The notes under the pieces: generated by a model
What the model saw: only the letters and a program-made list of their open reading frames with translations
Database searches by the model: none
Told to the model about the DNA's origin: nothing
Program-made: the position numbers and the translations under genes
Assembly (NCBI GenBank): GCA_016169945.1
Contig: JADLSH010000012.1
Coordinates: 87,544-151,543, forward strand
Reading direction: 5' to 3'
Source: Trachythela sp. YZ-2020
Taxonomy: Eukaryota; Cnidaria; Anthozoa; Malacalcyonacea; Clavulariidae
DNA length: 64,000 nucleotides
Shown here: in pieces, positions 11,901 to 23,299 of the stretch
How the letters are laid out: every line of letters begins with the position of its first letter
Numbering within the stretch: the stretch's first letter is position 1

Positions 11901-14900
11901 TTTCATTCTCCGGGGTCTTAGTTCCCCTACATATTTCCTCAGACTCGGGTTGTAATCTTGTTCTCCCACAGGAGTCCCTATTTAGTTGCCTATCACGCCT
12001 CTCGTTGCTATGGTTACCATCACATGCCACGTGGTCATGGATACCATCATCACATGACGTCATCATATCACATGACTCAATGTCCTCGTTGTGACTTCGC
12101 ACTTGACCGTCGTCAGTTTTCATCGCGGCGGAAGGACTGTTTCGTTTTCGAAGTTGCGTTCTAGAAACATGGGAATCGCTATTGATGACGTCATCATGAG
12201 CACATGATCTGGAACCAGAATCACGTGAAACACATGCATGTTGAACGTGGTCCACATCTGTTGATTCTGTGTTTTCTGATGTCTCGTTTATGACAGGAGG
12301 AAAAGTCTTAGGCATATTCACATTGTCAGTGACGTCATTCCCATTTTCGATGACGTCATCCATATTTTCAGTGACGTCATTCCTACTTTCAGTGACGTCA
12401 TTCCTATTTTCAATGTCGTCACTATCTGAATTCGTCCCAGGCCTTTCTCCTTCCCGACTTTCCTCCATCAAAGGCAACGCGTCTTCCAATGTTTCCGAGT
12501 TACTGCCATCATCACTATTCTCATCTTCGGGATGCGTTCGTGAAACAATCGGATTTCGTCGCCGTTGTCTTCGCGCATTCCGGATAGACTCCTCAATCCA
12601 TCTTGTGAGGTATCCCGACATGCGCTGCACAAAGTTATCTTCTGTAGTTTCGGGGTCTTCTCCCTCCGGCCGGGCATTCGGCCCCGTGTCGGACCAATCA
12701 CCGCGCAGGCGCAAACGTTTCATTGGTGGATCATTGCCTGCGTTCGGGCAGGGCCCGCCTCTCTCGTTCTCTACGCCTGACTGAAATTGTTTATTTGGTT
12801 TAGGATTAGAGTCGAAGAGATATACATAGTCCGAACAATAGCTTGCGAGAAGATTCTGACCATCCGAACTACAAAGCAAAAGACATCAAACTAAACTAAC
12901 TTTATTTATACGAGATAGCTCTACCAGTTCTAAACTGTTCTCTCTAGAGGTCCAGTAAGGATCATCTCTTATTGATCCAGTGTTACTACAGGAGGATATC
13001 TAAACTAAACTAACTTTATTTATACTGGATAGCTCTACCAGTTCTAAACTGTTCTTCCTAGAGGTCCAGTAAGAGCCATCTCTTATTGATCCAGTGTTAC
13101 TACAGGAGGAAACCTAAACTAAACTAACTTTATTTATACTGGATAGCTCTACCAGTTCTAAACTGTTCTCTCTAGAGGTCCAGTAAGGATCATCTCTTAT
13201 TGATCCAGTGTTACTACAGGAGGATATCTAAACTAAACTAACTTTATTTATACTGGATAGCTCTATCAGTTCTAAACTGTTCTCCCTAGAGGTCCAGTAA
13301 GAGCCATCTCTTATTGATCCAGTGTTACTACAGGAGGAAACCTAAACTAAACTAACTTTATTTATACTGGATAGCTCTATCAGTTCTAAACTGTTCTTCC
13401 TAGAGGTACAGTAAGAGTCATCTCTTATTGATCCAGTGTTACTACAGGAGGAAACCTAAACTAAACTAACTTCATTTATATTGGATAGCTCTATCAGTTC
13501 TAAACTGTTCTCCCGAGAGGTCCAGTAAGGTTCACCCTGAACAACATATTTCAACATACCTATATTTCAATGATGTCACTCTGCAATCTCGTTTGTCTAA
13601 AGCGTTTGGTTTAAACTGATACAATAGACCACGCTGTTTGTCAAGTTCTTTGCCTGGGTCACCTGTACTCAATGATCGACGATCATAGACTCTTAATAAG
13701 CTATTCTCACAGCCAATAGCAACATAGTATGGTTGGACTGGGTTAACATTGAATGACGTCACGGCTTTCTGACAGTCTATAAGGACATCCTGAACAAAAC
13801 AGAAATTTCTTTCAGTGAATTTATTTACTCACAAAATACTGAACGTGTTGTTCAGTTGTTATATTGAGCAGACCAGTTGCAGCAGACTTGTACAAATGCT
13901 GTTTCAACAACTTGTTATCAGGATGTGTTCGCACTGCTTGTTCCCAGCTTGTTGACAAGTTCTCAACGGCTTGTTGGCAACTTGCTACAAGGTTATTGAT
14001 TCAACAGACTTGTTATAAGTTGTTTCAACAACTTGTTATCGTCCTGCAATTCAACAACTTTGACAACCTTGTAGCAACTTGATAAAATGACAACATTGTT
14101 ACAACTTGTTGATAAGCTTGCTACAAGTCTGTTGCGAACACATCTTGTTGACGAGATGTGAGATTTTTACGTGCGCATGATGTAATTCCTCTTGTATATA
14201 ATTATCAACTGTCTGTGTAGTTCAGAGATGGCCGCATAATTTCTTTTAAACACGGTTTAAATCAACAAACACACTACCTCTTTGCAACCATCACATAAAC
14301 ACTTGGTTTTACTTCGGAGATCAAACAATCGAACTGTTCCATCTTCTCCAGATGACAGAAAAGTGTGCGGGTCTCCTGGAGTTGTGTTCACCTGTGAAAC
14401 AAACATTTAAATTTCATTTCCTTCGTGTATGTGTCGTTCATCCCTGTGACTGGGGTTCGATTTCTGCAATATGCTGTTGTCTGATTATAATTTCATCTCA
14501 GTCGCATGTGAGAAGAGTGCTTCCAGTTTGACTCTACCAAACACCACAGACTGTTTTCTCCTGTAGTCTGCGTGGTTTCCTTCTGTAGTAACACTGGATC
14601 AATAAGAGATAATCCTTACTGGACCTCTAGGAAGAACAGTTTAGAACTGATAGAGCTATCCAGTATAAAGTTAGTTGAGTTTAGTTTAGGTTTCCTCCTG
14701 CAGTAACACTGGATCAATAAGAGATGATCCTTACTAATTACCTCTAGGGAGAACAGTTTAGAACTGATAGAGCTATCCAGTATAAATAAAGTTAGTTTAG
14801 TTTAGGTTTCCTCCTGTAGTAACACTGGATCAATAAGAGATGACTCTTACTGGACCTCTAGGGAGAACAGTTTAGAACTGATAGAGCTATCCAGTATAAA

Positions 14901-15748
14901 TAAAGTTAGTTTAGTTTAGGTTTCCTCATGTAGTAACACTGGATCAATAAGAGATGATCCTTACTGGACCTCTAGGGAGAACAGTTTAGAACTGATAGAG
15001 CTTTCCAAATAGGACGTTGAAATATAGTGTCATACCTCATAAGTTGTTCCAGTATGACAACGAAAGGGATTTGTTCCGTAAGATACATGATTGTTGACAT
15101 CATTATATTGAAGAACACCATCTCCTGAACATGACACTATCTACAGATGACAAATAGTATTCCTAAACATGTTGCAATGTCTGTAATACAGTATATTATC
15201 ATATGATAGAAATGTTATGCAACTTCTTAGCGTAGTTGCTGACATAAATGTGTGAACATTTAACAATTTATGATCTTGAACTTTACAAGAAACATCAAAC
15301 TTTTATGCAAAATATGTAGTGTCCTAAGAAATACATGCGAAATAAGTAGTGATCTAAGAAATAGAAAACAAAAGATCATACCTTTGTACCCGCTGTGCAA
15401 GGTAAAAATTTTGAACTAAAAATGTTTGCCTGATGACCACTTTGAATGGACTGAACTGGCTAAGAAATAATTAAAGGTATGGATATAAGAACACTGCTTT
15501 GTTGAATATTCTTGCTGCATGAATTTTGGCATTTAAAGTATTTGCCCTCTTAATTCAACTTTATTGCTAATTGATTCCTTCTTTTTAAAACCCATTAACT
15601 GGCAGTACCCTATCACTGACGAATAAAATCGTCTGGCATTAGACGGAGTAAAATACTAAAATAAGGCAGATCTGGGCACATTGCAAGCTAATGGTAACAA
15701 GAGACACTGACAGATAGTTTTGTTAACCCATTAACTGGCAGTACCCTA

Positions 15749-15783
<35 letters not shown>

Positions 15784-17641
15784 ATAAAATTCTAAAGAGG
15801 GCATCTGGACACATTGCAAGCTAATGGATTAATGTTTCTCTCTTCAATTATATTTCCCAATCATCTACTCTTTCCTTTCCATTATCTATCCTTTCTTTAA
15901 TACATCTTGTTTTTCTTCCTCTAATCTATCCTTGCTATTTTACCAATTATTATATAAAATAATATACCTTCATAGAAGAAAGTTTATAGATATTCAGTTT
16001 ACAATCATCAGACCCTGACAGCAGAACATCTCCACAATCATTCCAGGCCACTGTGTTCACCTGTTTAATAAGAATGATGGTATCAATTCATATCTGAAAC
16101 ATGTGGTGTTGGTGTACGTAGTTTCTATACAATGAGAACTTCAACGTTTCGAGCGAAGGCCCTTCGTCTGGAAGTTAGGGCCTTCGCTTGAAACGTCGAA
16201 GTTCTCATTGTATTTTCAGGTAGTTTTACACAACAGTCAACCGCCGTATTTGCTATACTCTACCCACACTGGCACCGCACGTTTGAGATATCTATACAAT
16301 AAGCTTTGAGTATTAGGATCAAACTATCTGAAATATTCAACAAAAACTTCAAAACTTGAAATTGCCTGGATTATCTTGTCTTTTGTGTGCTACAGGCAAA
16401 CCAGTCTTTAACGACTTTAGAAATATATTGACATTCTACTACACCGGTCACTTTGATATGTTCACAACTGTTACAAGTAAATAAAGGCATAAGAAATGCA
16501 CAATGACCACAAAGGGTGTATACAGACATCAAATTGTCAATAATGTGAGCTATATACTTACACATCCTTCGTGGCCAACAAATACATGGTCACATTTCAA
16601 TCTTTTGATCAAGTATTCACTGCCTATAGTTAACAAACAAGTAGCTTGATAAGGGGTCACATTCATATTGAAGTTGCCACATAAAAAGTCAAATTGACAT
16701 TTTGCATGGTAGATGGGTCAAAACTATTATGGTGTGACATTTTTACTGCAGCAAAATAATTTACCCATTCGCTTGCAATGCGCCCAGATGTGCCCTACTT
16801 TAGTATTTTACTCTGTCTAATGCCAGACAATTTTACTTGTCAATGGCAGGATACTGCCAGTTAATGGTCAGGTTATAAACATAAGGTATTGGCAGCTTGA
16901 CATTTTCAAAGCTGGGTTTAGATAAAACATCAATTTGATATTTGCATGGAAACCTGAATGTTGATGTGGCCCCTACATGAAACTACAGGCCATAAGAAAA
17001 TATCAGCAATGTCTCATTAATGGCCAAGATTTACCAATGTGTAAAATCATTCTGGTGATAGACTGAGTAAAGAAACAAAGCAAGGTACATTATAGGGCAT
17101 ATTGTACCCTCAAAAACTGTGAACAAAATATACTCCAAATAGACACCTTGCCTTGTTGAGATTTTGCTGGTAGGCAGTTCTAATTATACAAAATATTACG
17201 TTCTGCATTCACATTGTGATTCAACAATTCATATCACAATATAACAGAGCTCTCTTGAGAGCTTTAAAGTAGTTGTGTCCGTCAGAAAAGCGTAAACAAT
17301 ACAGGAGGTCTGTAGTATCATCTTTTATACCCAAGAATCAAGATAAAGTCGTTGAAAACAAGACACAAAATTGAAGGCGATATTCTATGTCTTCTACCAC
17401 AAACCATTGGCAATGACTTTGAATTTTGCATCTTGTTTTCCAGAGACAAATGTATTGACTAAATAAAAACTTACAAATCCCTTAACTATCCCTCGTCTAC
17501 AACAGTCACAAGGTTTTTTCGAGCGACAGTATATAAAATGGTATAATTCTTACCTAAAACATTCCTCTGTAAATTAGTTCGGTATCTATAACCGCATGTT
17601 CTGTCATTCAAAGAGAAGAATATAGACTGCTTTCTTTCCAT
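8960..17641 (-). CDS. DCAF6: DDB1- and CUL4-associated factor 6 (WD40/IQ protein)
   Basis: Substrate receptor of the CUL4-DDB1 ubiquitin ligase (also known as NRIP). Twelve exons, reading from high coordinate: 17554-17641, 16562-16623, 15968-16060, 15382-15459, 15036-15140, 14278-14391, 13560-13789, 11281-12868, 10726-10882, 10344-10429, 10089-10197, 8960-9015; 921 aa against 860 in human. Phases agree at every junction. N-terminal WD repeats include [26 protein letters not shown] and [16 protein letters not shown]. The 1588-bp exon holds the family signature [15 protein letters not shown], a long acidic Ser-rich region with NDVT repeats, and the IQ-like segment [15 protein letters not shown]. 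The C-terminal repeats ([31 protein letters not shown]) follow, then a short acidic tail. Introns carry SINE-like arrays. A 77-bp satellite starts about 100 bp upstream of the ATG. Confidence 0.96.
9160..9935. mobile_element. MITE with long inverted ends, interrupted by a hAT-type MITE
   Basis: The left end at about 9165 (GACGCGTTCTGCG...GAATCATAACATGTAGCT) and the inverted right part after 9889 (AGCTACATGTTATGATTCAA) match the arms of the elements at 22255 and 25745. The right arm is split by the insertion at 9487-9888. It lies in the last intron of DCAF6. Confidence 0.75.
9487..9888. mobile_element. 402-bp hAT-type MITE with 8-bp target duplication
   Basis: Perfect 12-bp terminal inverted repeats CAGTGGCGTAAC...GTTACGCCACTG, flanked by the direct 8-bp duplication GTCTCAGC at 9479-9486 and 9889-9896. 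An 8-bp duplication with CAG-starting ends is typical of hAT elements. No transposase is encoded. It sits inside an older MITE, so it is the younger insertion. Confidence 0.88.
10470..10665 (+). repeat. 114-bp repeat, about 1.7 units
   Basis: Same unit as at 1-239, in a DCAF6 intron. Confidence 0.85.
12888..13532 (-). repeat. 114-bp tandem array, about 5.6 units, reverse orientation
   Basis: Reverse-complement units (AACTTTATTTATACTGGATA) fill the DCAF6 intron between the exons at 11281-12868 and 13560-13789. Some units have GGATATC in place of GGAAACC, marking sub-variants that alternate along the array. Confidence 0.9.
13866..14170. repeat. TTGTTGACAAG-rich dispersed repeat (about 300 bp)
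   Basis: Dense TTGTTGACAAG, CTACAAG and GTTACAACTTG phrases ending near CATCTTGTTGACGAGATG, an almost perfect palindrome. Family members also at 27762, 31872, 35445, 43248, 48925, 60690 and 63885. It is non-coding and intronic here. Confidence 0.85.
14415..15005 (+). repeat. SINE-like head followed by 114-bp tandem tail (about 3.8 units)
   Basis: TGTGACTGGGGTTCGATTTC (B-box-like) leads into the shared middle (TTGTCTGATTATAATTTCA, AGAAGAGTGCTTCC) and then 114-bp units. It shows that head and tandem tail belong to one family. Located in a DCAF6 intron. Confidence 0.8.
15595..15840. repeat. AGTAAAATCGTC dispersed repeat, two copies
   Basis: Two adjacent units contain AACTGGCAGTACCCTA, GACGAGTAAAATCGTC and GGCACATTGCAAGCTAATG. 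Other copies: 2215-2470 (degenerate), 16765-16875, 29800-29925 and 31450-31590, in both orientations. No coding capacity; a probable MITE. Confidence 0.75.
16112..16245. repeat. Fold-back element
   Basis: The arms ATGAGAACTTCAACGTTTCG and CGAAACGTCGAAG/TTCTCAT are inverted around a short loop. The flank AGGTAGTTTTACACAAC...CAACCGCCGTATTTG matches the element at 22650-22835. Intron of DCAF6. Confidence 0.8.
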
Positions 17642-19001
17642 TTCATTCAAATTATTTTTACGAAACGTTTGGTTTTATTCCACAGATTTTTATGATAAAT
17701 ATGTTGTTTTTGTCCCTTTAAGAAATCGCCATGTTTAATATGTTTGAGCTGGATACTTCATCTTGTATAAATGAAATGTTTAACCATCCAGTCAATTAAA
17801 TAGAGATCAGTACATTTTGTTTACTTAGGTACTTCATCTTGTATAGTTGAAATGATTTAACCATCCAGTTTTTTAAATGGAGATCAATGGGCTACTGATC
17901 TATATTTAATTGACTGGATGGTTAAACCATTTCATCTATACAAGATGAAGTATCCAAGTGAACGAAGTCTACTGATCTATATTTAATTGACTGGATGGTT
18001 AAACCATTTCATCTATACAAGATGAAGTATCCAAGTGAACGAAGTCTACTGATCTATATTTAATTAACTGGATGGTTAAACCATTTCATCTGTACAAGAT
18101 GAAGTATCCAAGTGAACGAAGTCTACTGATCTATATTTAATTGACTGGATGGTTAACCATTTCATCTATACAAGATGAAGTATCCAAGTGAACGAAGTCT
18201 ACTGATCTATATTTAATTAACTGGATGGTTGAACCATTTCATCTGTACAAGATAAAGTATCCAAGTGAACGAAGTCTACTGATCTATATCTAATTAACTG
18301 GATGGTTAAACCATTTCATCTGTACAAGATAAAGTATCCGGGTGAACGAAGTCTACTGATCTATATTTAATCAACTGGATGGTTAAACCATTTCATCTGT
18401 ACAAGATAAAGTATCCAAGTGAACGAAGTCTACTGATCTATATTTAATTAACTGGATGGTTAAACCATTTCATCTGTACAAGATAAAGTATCCAAGTGAA
18501 CGAAGTCTACTGATCTATATTTAATTAACTGGATGGTTAAACCATTTCATCTGTACAAGATAAAGTATCCAAGCGAACGAAGTCTACTGATCTATATTTA
18601 ATCAACTGGATGGTTAAACCATTTCATCTGTACAAGATAAAGTATCCAAGCGAACGAAGTCTACTAATCTACATTTAATTAACTGGATGGTTAAACCATT
18701 TCATCTGTACAAGATAAAGTATCCAAGTGAACGAAGTCTACTGATCTATATTTGATTAACTGGATGGTTAAACCATTTCATCTATACAAGATAAAGTATT
18801 CAAGTGAACGAAGTCTACTGATCTATATTTGATTAACTGGATGGTTAAACCATTTCATCTAATCATCTGTACAATATGTAATAAGATTTATAATGTTTAT
18901 CATATTTTCACAGATCCTCATTTAACATGTGCCTTAAGCCTAATTGAAAAACCACACCCTGTTTAAAATATCCTTATGGTTACTCTAAGTTGAGTGTGTT
19001 A
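17642..19001. other. Intergenic between DCAF6 start and the 280-aa gene end; mostly satellite
   Basis: The DCAF6 promoter must lie here. About 100 bp of non-repeat sequence separates the DCAF6 ATG (17641) from the array at 17745-18875; from 18876 to 19001 there is a short unique stretch before the stop codon of the 280-aa gene. Confidence 0.7.
17745..18875. repeat. 77-bp satellite upstream of DCAF6, inverted head then direct units
   Basis: CTACTGATC recurs at 17892, 17969 and 18046, so the period is 77 bp; about 12 to 13 direct units run to 18875. The first two units (about 17745-17890) are in the opposite orientation, so the array starts with an inverted junction. Each unit holds ACTGATCT, an AT-rich spacer, ACTGGATGG and TACAAGATRAAGTATCC. 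Confidence 0.93.
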
Positions 19002-22000
19002 TTATGACAATTGTGGCACCTCTGTAATACTACAACCAGCTTTAACATCTCCAGTGATTATTACACAATAATCCCATATCTGACAGATCACATTCCTCCA
19101 AATCTTATATGGCACAGCTAACATAAAGTAGCATGGTAGACACAGTGACCACCATATACCAAAGTTAAGGCTTTGATACGGTTCGCCTGTGTTTGTCAGC
19201 GACATTAGACCACCAACACAGTAAGCTGTGTCAAGACAGTTCATTCGTAGCCAATATTGTGGTCCTTGGGTCATCCACCATGATAAAATAACAGCATTGA
19301 AATTAAACTAAAAGAAATATCAAACAACGTAGCAGCAATTTTCTAATTATCCCACCTCCAGAAACATGGCTAGGAAACAATGTTTCCTGGTTTGTCCATC
19401 TTCAAGAAACATGGCTAGGAAACAATGTTTCCTGGTTTGTCCACCTTCAGGAAACATGGCTAGGAAATAATGTTTCCTGGTTTGTCCACCTTCAGGAAAC
19501 ATGGCTAGGAAATAATGTTTCCTGGTTTGCCCACCTTCAGGAAACATGGCTAGGAAACAATGTTTCCTGGTTTGTCCACCTTCAGGAAACATGGCTAGGA
19601 AACAATGTTTCCTGGTTTGCCCACCTTCAGGAAACATGGCTAGGAAACAATGTTTCCTGGTTTGTCCACCTTCAGGAAACATGGCTAGGAAACAATGTTT
19701 CCTGGTTTGTCCACCTTCAGGAAACATGGCTAGGAAACAATGTTTCCTGGTTTGCCCACCTTCAGGAAACATGGCTAGGAAACAATGTTTCCTGGTTTGT
19801 CCACCTTCAGGAAACATGGCTAGGAAACAATGTTTCCTGGTTTGCCCACCTTCAGGAAACATGGCTAGGAAACAATGTTTCCTGGTTTGTCCACCTTCAG
19901 GAAACATGGCTAGGAAATAATGTTTCCTGGTTTGCCCACCTTCAGGAAACATGGCTAGGAAACAATGTTTCCTGGTTTGTCCACCTTCAGAAACATGGCT
20001 AGTAAAAAATGTTTCCTGGTTTGCCCACCTTCAGGAAACATGGCTAGGAAACAATGTTTCCTGGTTTGCCCAGCACTCACCTCAAAGTAAAATGATTTTT
20101 TGCTCATCAGAAAAGACTCTACTTGTCTAAAGCCGTCATTAAGCTGTCTCTGAATACTCCAATGAGATGTGTCAATAAGCACTGCAAATTTCACGCGCAA
20201 AAACCGATTAGGTCGAATTCCTTCGGCTGTAAGACCACCTGGATGGAAAGTGGAGTCATTCCAAGGTGTAGAACTGGGCGCTAGCCACCATTCAAGATCG
20301 GAAGGCCCAAGAACCTCTCCACGATTGTTCAACCTTGAAGCAGAAAAATAAGGAATCAAATAGAATTTCAAGCCGCCGTTTACGTAGAAGTCAAACCTCT
20401 GTAATACGCCTCTCTAATATGGACATCTCTCTGATACGGACACTTCTCTAATAGGGACATTTCTCTAATACGGACATTTCTCTAATAAGGACACCTCTCT
20501 TATACGGACATCTCTCTGATACGGACATTTTTCTAATACGGACACCTCTCTAATACGGACACCTCTCTAATACGGACATTTCTCGATACGGACACCTATC
20601 TTATACAGACACCTCTCTAATAAGGACACCTTTGTAATACGGACATCTCTCTAATACGGGCATCTCTCTACTACGGACACCTCTCTAATACGGACATCTC
20701 TCTAATACGGACATCTCTCTAATACGGACATCTCTCTTATACGGACACCTCTCTAATATGGACACCTCTCTAATACGGACATCTCTCTAATACGGACATC
20801 TCTCTAATACGGACACCTCTCTAATACGAACACCTCTCTAATACGGACACCTCTCTAATACGAACACCTCTCTAATACGGACATCTCTCTAATACGGACA
20901 CCTCTCTAATACGAACACCTCTCTGATACGGACATCTCTCTAATACGGACATCTCTCTAATACGGACATCTCTCTAATACGGGCATCTCTCTACTACGGA
21001 CACCTCTCTAATACGGACATCTCTCTAATACGGACATCTCTCTAATACGGACATCTCTCTTATACGGACACCTCTCTAATACGAACACCTCTCTAATACG
21101 AACACCTCTCTGATACGGACATCTCTCTAATACGGACATCTCTCTAATACGGACATCTCTCTAATACGGACACCTCTCTAATACGAACACCTCTCTAATA
21201 CGAACACCTCTCTAATACGGACATCTCTCTAATACGGACATCTCTCTAATACGGACACCTCTCTAATACGGACATCTCTCTAATACGAACATCTCTCTAA
21301 TACGGACATCTCTCTAATACGGACACCTCTCTAATACGAACGCCTCTCTAATACGAACACCTCTCTGATACGGACATCTCTCTACTACGGACACCTCTCT
21401 AATACGGACACCTCTCTAACACGGACACTTCTCTAATACGGGCATCTCTCTAATACGAACATCTCTCTAATACGAACATCTCTCTAATACGGACATCTCT
21501 CTAATACGGACACCTCTCTAATACGGACGCCTCTCTAATACGAACACCTCTCTGATACGGACATCTCTCTACTACGGACACCTCTCTAATACGGACACCT
21601 CTCTAACACGGACACTTCTCTAATACGGACACCTCTCTAATACGGACACCTCTCTAATACGGACGCCTCTCTAATACGAACACCTCTCTGATACGGACAT
21701 CTCTCTACTACGGACACCTCTCTAATACGGACACCTCTCCAATACGGACACCTCTCTTATACGGACACCTCTCTAATACGGACACCTCTAATAAGGACGC
21801 CTCTCTAATACGAACACCTCTCTGATACGGACATCTCTCTACTACGGACACCTCTCTAATACGGACACCTCTCTAACACGGACACTTCTCTAATACGGAC
21901 ACCTCTCTAATACGGACACCTCTCTAATACGGACACCTCTCTAATACGGACACCTCTCTAATACGGACACCTCTCTAATACGGACACCTCTCTAACACGG

Positions 22001-23075
22001 AAACCTCTCTTATACGGACACTTCTCGGATTTTGTAATTGACTAACCTTTGACCAATAGGGACATGTTTCCCGCATTCGACCAACAATATTAGAGACTTG
22101 GTAAAGACTCGCCGTTTCAACTCATTTAAATCTTCCAGAGTTCTTACAAAGTTTACCGTTGGGCAGTTGGACAACTGTGGCTCTTTACCAATAATTAGTA
22201 CATCGCCTCTTGAAGGGAACTGTCTTTTTGCCTGCAGTGTAGGTCAAACGTAGAATCGGGATAAATTGCTGTTGAATCATAACATGTAGCTGAGACTGGA
22301 AGAATTAAAATATACACATCAAAGTATTCAACTGTTCAATCATCATTTGAATATGCAAGTTGCTTGAAGAACAATTAGCTTCCGATCAGTTGACTCGCTT
22401 TAAGTTAGAAAATATGTATGTTCGCTGAAGTGTACCTTTTTTGCCTTATATAGAAGACAAAATATGCTAGTACAAAAACCATGTAATGCCAGTTCTATTG
22501 TGGCTATATGTGAAACACAAATGAATGATTGAACAGTTGAATACTTTGATATGCATATTTTAAATCTTCTAAAACGTCGTTCAAACTTTCAAAACACCAG
22601 ATAACTACATTATTTAGCATTAATTATTTCTACCATCATAGGGTGGAAAGCTTATCGGCGGTTGACCGTTGTGTAAAACTACCTGAAAAATACAATACGA
22701 ACTTCGACGTTTCGAAGTTAAGGCCCTTCTACTAATTTCCAGACGAAGGGCCTTCGCTCGAAACGTCGAAGTTCTTATTGTATTTTTCACGTAGTTTTAC
22801 ACAACGGTCAACCACCGTATTTGCTATACTCTACAGCTTATCAACTGAATCATGGCAATACTTTTAACACAATATCAGAAAAACATTAAAATCAGAAAAA
22901 TGAAAATCAATTATTACAGGACCAAGACAAACACCTTACATAATAGTTACTAAAACTCATTGGGAATTTTTCTTCCATAACCTGAAAAAATATAAACACA
23001 AAATCTGGAACACTTTACCTTACTATTTTGATAAGATAAAAATTCTTCCCAAGGAATTACTGTGATTCCAGACAT
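19002..23075 (-). CDS. Unrecognised 280-aa protein, one likely membrane segment
   Basis: Five exons with matching phase: 23019-23075, 22940-22981, 22047-22231, 20081-20333, 19002-19307. The N-terminal part (MSGITVIPWEEFLSY) leads to SRGDVLIIGKEP, then KSLILLVECGKHVPIG and a Trp-rich stretch (SDLEWWLAPSSTPWND). The last exon is hydrophobic and Cys-rich; WWSLCLPCYFMLAVPYKIW is the best membrane-segment candidate. I do not recognise the family. An acceptor-like pyrimidine run ending AAG lies 2 bp before the ATG, and the CUL5 stop is only about 225 bp upstream on the same strand. The intron between the last two exons holds the 45-bp array and the previous intron the 17-bp array. Reading through the exon 4 donor stays open into the 45-bp array. 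Coding status rests on phase agreement and composition. Confidence 0.72.
19355..20072. repeat. 45-bp tandem array, about 16 units
   Basis: Unit contains GGAAACATGGCTAGGAAACA then ATGTTTCCTGGTTTGTCCAC; the halves AGGAAACA and TGTTTCCT are inverted, so each unit can fold. Because 45 is divisible by three, long ORFs appear on both strands (MARKQCFLVCPPSGN and MFPEGGQTRKHCFLA periods); I treat these as artefacts. Last intron of the 280-aa gene. Confidence 0.93.
20400..22025. repeat. 17-bp minisatellite, about 95 units
   Basis: Unit TCTCTAATACGGACAYC repeated over about 1.6 kb with variants (GATACGG, CTACGG, AATACGAAC) that themselves recur in blocks, a higher-order pattern. It fills the intron between exons 3 and 4 of the 280-aa gene. 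Confidence 0.95.
22255..22570. mobile_element. MITE with subterminal GAATCATAACATGTAGCT arm
   Basis: Shares the arm AATCATAACATGTAGCTGAG and the inner AGTTGAATACTTTGATATG with the elements at 9160 and 25745. The right arm appears truncated. Intron of the 280-aa gene. Confidence 0.7.
22650..22835. mobile_element. Fold-back MITE
   Basis: The left arm GGTTGACCGTTGTGTAAAAC, ACAATACGAACTTCGACG is repeated inverted at the right (CGTCGAAGTTCTTATTGTAT, GTTTTACACAACGGTCAACC). Second copy of the family at 16112. Confidence 0.85.
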
Positions 23076-23292
23076 GTCTTATATAGAAACGAAAAGATTC
23101 AAGCATTATTGACATCAAATCAGTTTCTATTGACCCAAATTTAAACACATATAAACAATGTTTGCTCACCTGAATGTCTTTGCATATATGAATGACTTTC
23201 TACTATGAATAATTCATGAGGAGAAAGGCATGAAATAAAACGAAATATAAACATAACAACAAAGACTGTGGACTAAAAAAACAACTCGCCAT

Positions 23293-23298
23293 TTTATT
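23293..23298 (-). terminator. Poly(A) signal of CUL5
   Basis: Reverse-strand AATAAA immediately after the CUL5 stop codon at 23300-23302; an unusually short 3' UTR is implied if it is used. Confidence 0.5.
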
Positions 23299-23299
23299 A

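Noticed and set aside
12269..12784. 171-codon plus-strand ORF
   Set aside because: Antisense shadow of the large DCAF6 exon, whose minus-strand translation matches the family.
19347..19952. Repeat-protein ORFs on both strands (15-residue periods)
   Set aside because: The 45-bp unit length is a multiple of three and lacks stops; the array lies in an intron between two good exons of the 280-aa gene.
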